Shown here: positions 58,776 to 64,000 of the stretch, piece by piece
How positions within the stretch are numbered: the stretch's first letter is position 1
Layout: each line of letters opens with the position of its first letter
NCBI RefSeq assembly: GCF_036373705.1
Contig: NC_089854.1
Span: 25,557,225-25,621,224 of the forward strand
DNA length: 64,000 bases
Reading direction: 5' to 3'
DNA from: Amia ocellicauda
Lineage: Eukaryota; Chordata; Actinopteri; Amiiformes; Amiidae
Program-made: the position numbers and the translations under genes
Notes under the pieces: generated by a model
The model's database searches: none
What the model was told of the DNA's origin: nothing
Seen by the model: only the letters and a program-made list of their open reading frames with translations

Positions 58776-61700
58776 ATGAAGTGTCTCATGTGTGGTCATG
58801 CAGCTCTGGAGGCAACGGCTAAATTCTGCAGTGAATGTGGGAATAAGCTGCTGCAGGAAACGCATGCAAGCAAACAAGGTTAGCATGAGATTGTCTTTAA
58901 TCATTTTTAAAAATGTACGCATGTTTTTGTTCCACAGCCTGTCTGGTGGTTTGAATTCAGTTTCTTCAAACAGGTGATCTTGTTAGAGAACATTATACTG
59001 TTGTGTTTTTTGTATAAAATGTTATGATAGGATTTTTTAAATGAACATGATTAGGATAGGTAAATGTATTGTTATTTAGTTTAACAATGTAATTAATGGC
59101 TTTTGAATAATGTGTTAAAACCTTTTGGGAAAAACTTTACTCAAGGTTAGAAAATTAAAGTAAGATGAAAAAGTGCTCTGCTTTGCTTTTGTGCTGTGAG
59201 TTGGTTAATGGCTTTTCTTATCTTGCATTAAATTAATGTTATTACTATTTTTAAATAAAATTTGCCCTCTGTGTTTTACTGTAAATATATTAAACTTGGT
59301 ATATGATGGCTACAACTACTACTGATGTATCCCAAAGGACTATACAATTAGTAGGGAATTGAATTTCATTGTAAGCTTCTATTATTATTAATAATAATAA
59401 TCATAATAATAATAAAAATATTATTTATTTGACAATGCATGGTGCAGCTCATGGAAATTAAGGGTATTAACTATTAAGCAGGAAACTTGAAGAGTGCCTG
59501 TAGCAGCTCATATCCACCCTTGTACAAGCTTTTCCTGACCCTAGTGTAAGAGAGAGTTTTACACTGGATGAAGGTGAAGGCTGGAGAATTTTTGACATGA
59601 GCTTAGGACAGAGCTGAGTCAATGCATTTCCTACCTTCACAGACAAGCCTCTATCAGCGATTGCAGTTGAAATGGAAGGAGGAGCTGAGCTGAAGACAGA
59701 CACTGAGATGTCATCACTGGACGAGTCGGCTGCTGCTTGTTCAGAGCAGCCGAAGGAACATAAACGACCCAATGAGGATAACAAAGGCAACCAGAAAAAA
59801 AAGGTGCGGTGTCTGTCATGTGCAGTCACATACTGAATTAAGAAGTGAATTGGCTTCTTTTATACAGACAGAGGGTTTGTAAATAATCAACAAAAGTTGG
59901 GACAAATGTAGGAATTGTTAGCATCAACTTTCAAGACTTAATTTACTTCCATTGCTGCAGAACAGCTGTAAGTTGTTAACCCATTACTTGTTCCCTGAAC
60001 TCTGAAATGTACATTATTTTTCAGTTTTTGGTAACCTAAACTTTTTTATAACCTCTTGCAGTTTACCGTTTACCTTTGTACTGTTTCAGGTTGTTCAGTA
60101 GACTTAAATTTCAATAAAAAAACTTTTGACCGGTAGTGTATATATCACCCTTTGGATTTTGAGTTGTGATTATTCTAATGTTGATGTCATTGAGTAGACT
60201 GTTTTTTTAGGAAGCAATTTTGGATTATTTGAATAAAATGTGATCATCCAATAAAGCATACTCAAGAATGGAGTCGTTTTGAAAGATATTGTTCCTGTAA
60301 AAACAAATCCAATAATTTGGAGAAGTATCACAAATTGATTTAATTAGATTATCTAAAACTAAATTCCAATTTTCACAGTATTGTCAAGTAATTCTGATTT
60401 ATATAGACTTATTTAACCTGAATAATATTTTTGATTCTATAATGTCATTTAAAATCTGCCATGTAAAATCTTGTTTTTACAGAGAAAGAAAAAGAAGAAG
60501 AGCAAGAAGAAGCCAAATGACAATGAAGGGCCTTCATCTTTGGACTCTGATCAGATGACTTCGGAGCTTTCTGACATCTCACTGGTTGACATGGAAATGG
60601 TGGAAGAATCCCTTTCATCTGACGAGGAGAGCACATCCAATGCAATGGATAGCACACCGGCTTCGCTGCAGGACAGTGATAATTACAATCGACCTATAAT
60701 GGCGCATGAAGTTTCTCAGGATACTAATTCCTGCAAACATTCTCCTGATGAAAATCTGACAGTAGGTGCTGGTGATATGGTGGAGAACAGTACACAACCA
60801 CAAGACATGAAAGTAGCTCCTGAGCAGAAGGCAGATGAAATCAGCGCTGCCCGTCCTTGCCAGCATTCCTCAGGAGAAACTTCAGTGGCAGGGACTGCTT
60901 CTTCTCCGGATTCAAAAATGTGCCAGACCCCGAAATCCTCAGAAAAAGTTATGGAAAATGCAGACAAAATGGATCAAGACCAGGCAAAGCCTGCTGACTA
61001 TGAACTTGTCAAGAGCCAGAAGGATGCAGCAAACATGCAGCAGACTAATCTTGATCAGAATACTAAGATCCCTGAGCCAGCCAGGCAGGTGACGAAGACA
61101 TCAAAAAACAGCTCACAGGATAATCAAGAAGGAAAACAGCCGCCTCGACACAATAAGGCAAAAGAATCTGTTCAACAGAACAAGATAAAGGTAATGGAAT
61201 GATTGTACTTTTTTGAGGGAACATTTAAGTCTGAGATCATGTATATTAGTCTTCTCATTCTGTCTTTTAATATGAAGACAGATTACTTATTTCTGAAAAA
61301 ATACTGCTAAGTTGTGTGCTTTATCCTGCCTATAAGATTTATGTGTAGAATGAACTGGTTATGACACAGGACATGTCATTAACAAAGGTAATTAGGCTTT
61401 GAAAAACATAATAATTGATGAGCAATTGCAGTTTTGCAGGATTTAAATTTTTTTCTTAAAACAGATAAATGATACAGATTCACGGATCAAGACGAATGCT
61501 AAAAATGAAGAATCTACTAAAAACACTCCAAAACCCCATGTGGTCCACTCAGAAATGCAGCAGTCTTCGCTCACTGTCTCATCTGACTTTTCTGAACAAA
61601 AGGCTCCCATTCCTGAACATGTAGACTCGCAGAAAAGAAAGAACAAGCAAGTGGAGACCACAAAGAGGTACATAAAATATTATGCATATTAATTCCTGCT

Positions 61701-63504
61701 GAATTAAGGTATTATGCATATTGTATTGACCTTCAGCTATATATTCAAATATTTATGTGTGCATATATAATGTATATTGTATATTAAATGAATGGGGAAC
61801 ATTTTAAATTAATTTTGATAAGTTTTACACAAGCTTGTTCAGATTTTTCTGAATATATATTTTTCTTTTAGCTCCAGCGTTATCCTAATCATATGAAAAC
61901 ATTTTTGAAACCTACAAACATTTATTTTGTTTCACTCTTTTGTAGTTCACCAGAATCCATGCATATCCCAGTAAGTGACAGACTGACTGTTTACTTCCAT
62001 GCTGTCCTCTCTAAAGACTTTAAATTAGACCCAAGCAAGGATATTGTTTCGCTGAGAGCAGGAGAACGAATTGGCTCTTGGGACACTGATGCAGTTACAA
62101 TGAAAGTGACTCGGTAAGTTTGTAGTATTTGTGTGTGAACAGTGTGGTAAATGGAAAATGTGAAAAAAGTGAATGTTTTGCTAGATGGGAAACCTAACTT
62201 GTGATATTTTTTTAAATTTTACAGAAATTTAGGAGACCATGGGTTCCTTGTAGAAGGACAGCTTATAACATCAAAAAAGCATATTTCTGTCTCTATACCT
62301 TACAAATATGTCATATTGAAAGCAAAAGGAAGAAATTATGAGGTTGAATATGAGCACATTTATAAAATGGATACAACAAAAATTGTCAACAGATGCTTAT
62401 TCATCAAGCCACTTCTTCTGAGTGAGCAAGGTACAGTGACATTTACAGTTTATAACATAAAAAATTCTGTACTACTGCTATGACTGGCCATAATAATACC
62501 TATCTTAATAATATAATTCTACCTAATGTATTAATAATGTACACATAGTGATTGTAATCCAAATTAATCTGGTACAGGTTTTATTGTGTACTACACCTTG
62601 ATGATAAACATACACAGTCAAAAACTGTTTGAGTTAGCCTTTGTTTTTTTCGATGTAGTGAACTTCACCTTTTATGTTTTACATTATAGGGGAATGGCAT
62701 CAATATGACGATATAATCTGTGCTGAGCCCTCTAAAAATGTAGTCACTCGGTTTATTAAAAACCTAGTGTGGTCTGAAGAAAGGAAAAACTTGGTAAAAG
62801 GAAGACAGTTTGCTGGAAGGATCATGCTGGAAACTATGTTTGAACCCCTTAAAAACTGGAGTGACATTAACTTAAAAAGTTTTTTCAACAAGCTTCAACA
62901 GTTTTACATGACGTATACAGATCCATTTGTGTATGAAGATACCGAAAAAAGGTGGTTTAACTTAGAGTATGGTGAGACTGAGGTAAAAATGTTGATTTTG
63001 ATATTTTCAGGTTATAAATTACTAGGAGTTTTTGCTTTCAAATAATGTATTGGTAGTCCTAATAATGGAATACTTTGCTTACATATAAATATTGTGCTGT
63101 CTGTCTATATACATTTTAATATATTTTCATATACAAATTGGAATGACATCTTATAATGCATCAGCCAGGCTTATAAGCTTAATTGAAGAAGTATGTTAAT
63201 AGCCTTTAGAAAGCATGATCTTTATACCTATGCTTTTATTTCAGGTTAAATCCCTTCTGAAAGAGTTTTTGTTGGATAGCGTCGTTCCTCAGCTGCAAAA
63301 GGGTACTGAAGTGAGGGATACTTTCATCAACGACCCGCTGAAGGCTGGAGTAATTATGCTGATGATCTGGGGCAAATACAGCATTATATTGAACGAAGGG
63401 GAAATGTCTCGGTTGTGTGATCTCTTATGTTTGCCAGAAAAGCCAAAACAAGAATTCATTTTGTACTGGACAAGCTTTATAAAGGCATTAAAGAATGAAA
63501 AATG
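58776..63504 (+). CDS. rnf213: RNF213 (mysterin) E3 ligase / AAA+ ATPase, N-terminal part
   Basis: Giant AAA+ ATPase and E3 ligase that coats lipid droplets and cytosolic pathogens; human variants cause Moyamoya disease. Eight coding exons are in the window: 58776-58878 (within exon 58733-58878), 59643-59803, 60483-61190, 61465-61667, 61946-62113, 62225-62430, 62690-62982, 63245-63504. They join in frame to about 700 residues and run past the window; the full protein exceeds 5000 residues, so the AAA+ and RING parts are outside. Residues 1-22 form a zinc ribbon (C3, C6, C18, C21). A lysine-rich patch (RKKKKKSKKKP) opens exon 4, followed by low-complexity acidic and Ser/Gln-rich sequence. Conserved folded sequence starts at LTVYFHAVLS and continues through IPYKYVI, NRCLFIKP and GEWHQYDDII, closely matching mammalian RNF213. 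The gene follows slc26a11, as in human. Confidence 0.95.
60104..60138. mobile_element. Tc1-like terminal repeat relic
   Basis: AAACTTTTGACCGGTAGTG followed by TA is the end sequence of a common fish Tc1 group. Only one end was recognised. It lies in the rnf213 intron 59804-60482. Confidence 0.6.
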
Positions 63505-63536
63505 GTAAGTAATTTACATTGAGTGACATTCATATA

Positions 63537-63700
63537 CACTACTGGTCAGAAGTTTTAGAACACCCTCCATTTGTCCAGTTTTTATTGAAATTTAAGCAGT
63601 ACAAAGGTAAATGGTAATTTGCTAGAGGTATAAAAAAAACTGAAAACTAGTGTACATTTCAGAGTTATATACTGTTACTACACCCTCTTAAGCATTATTT
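63537..63700. mobile_element. Tc1-like left end relic (family C)
   Basis: CACTACTGGTCAGAAGTTTT preceded by TA, then sequence typical of the inner part of that fish Tc1 group (TTTTTATTGAAATTTAAGCAG). The element fades out before 63800 without a transposase. It lies in an rnf213 intron. Confidence 0.7.
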
Positions 63701-63845
63701 GGCAGTTTGTGCAACTTCTGTGCATAGTTACACTGTATTCCTCCAATGAACACATCGTTTGAAAGCTTATTCTCTTGGCTACCAGCACGTTTCATTCTCA
63801 AGCACATCAGATTTACAGTTTCTGGGGGATAAACGCACAGGCTGC

Positions 63846-63895
63846 TTGGGGGGGGGGGTTGGGGGGTGGGGTGAGGTGGGGGGAGGGGGGTGGGT
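63846..63895 (+). repeat. G-rich tract in rnf213 intron
   Basis: A run of eleven G followed by at least six further G3+ runs within 50 bases on the sense strand. It is a strong G-quadruplex candidate in DNA and pre-mRNA. Confidence 0.85.
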
Positions 63896-64000
63896 CAGTC
63901 ACAGACGGTCACAGATCACTCAGTTTTGATCGGATTTCTTTGTAAATAGGCTTGTTTTGTTCTGAACAACCTAACGATTAATCAAGTATATATTATTTGA

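Overview
The window is vertebrate nuclear DNA, most probably from a ray-finned fish. Genes are split into many short exons with GT-AG junctions, introns are long and AT-rich, and several fish-type Tc1/mariner elements, MITEs, a Harbinger-like element, LINE/SINE remnants and microsatellites fill the spaces. Gene content and order (npb, sgsh, slc26a11, rnf213) match the block on human chromosome 17q25.3. A heterotrimeric G-protein alpha gene lies at the left end and a TRIM E3 ligase gene is inserted between slc26a11 and rnf213. The species cannot be fixed from sequence alone.

Layout. Positions 1-8309 are non-coding, with a hAT-like MITE and a LINE reverse-transcriptase remnant. From 8310 to 26281 (+) are the last five coding exons of a G-protein alpha subunit that is not a standard Gi, Gs, Gq or G12/13; I favour the fish Gv class (gnav1-like). 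Its introns carry two Tc1 transposons inserted in a (TA)n tract (13.7-16.5 kb), a 1.24 kb non-autonomous Harbinger-like element (21.3-22.5 kb) and a Tc1 end fragment. At 29481-30884 (-) is a complete two-exon neuropeptide B precursor gene with a TATA box. The intergenic stretch 31.0-36.3 kb carries a second copy of the first Tc1 family and two fish dispersed repeats with (CA)n tails. At 36738-40786 (-) is a complete eight-exon sgsh (heparan N-sulfatase, 503 aa), head-to-head with slc26a11 (42200-49003, +, 15 coding exons, 593 aa). At 52050-54858 (-) is a RING/B-box/coiled-coil/PRY-SPRY TRIM gene. At 58776-63504 (+) are the first eight coding exons (about 700 aa) of rnf213, which continues past the window.

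How they may work together. sgsh and slc26a11 share a divergent promoter holding three identical TCATGTGAC sites (M-box/CLEAR-like) and several ETS sites, which fits joint lysosomal control of a sulfatase and an anion transporter. trim and rnf213 are also divergent, and the rnf213 promoter holds IRF/ISRE-like motifs, which fits an interferon-responsive pair of E3 ligases. A 40-bp tandem repeat carrying a CCAAT box in each unit lies just inside rnf213 intron 1. I found no wholly new system. The points most worth checking are the Gv-like gene with its extra intron, these two divergent promoters, the CCAAT-box array, and the 177-bp MITE formed from the resident Tc1 family.
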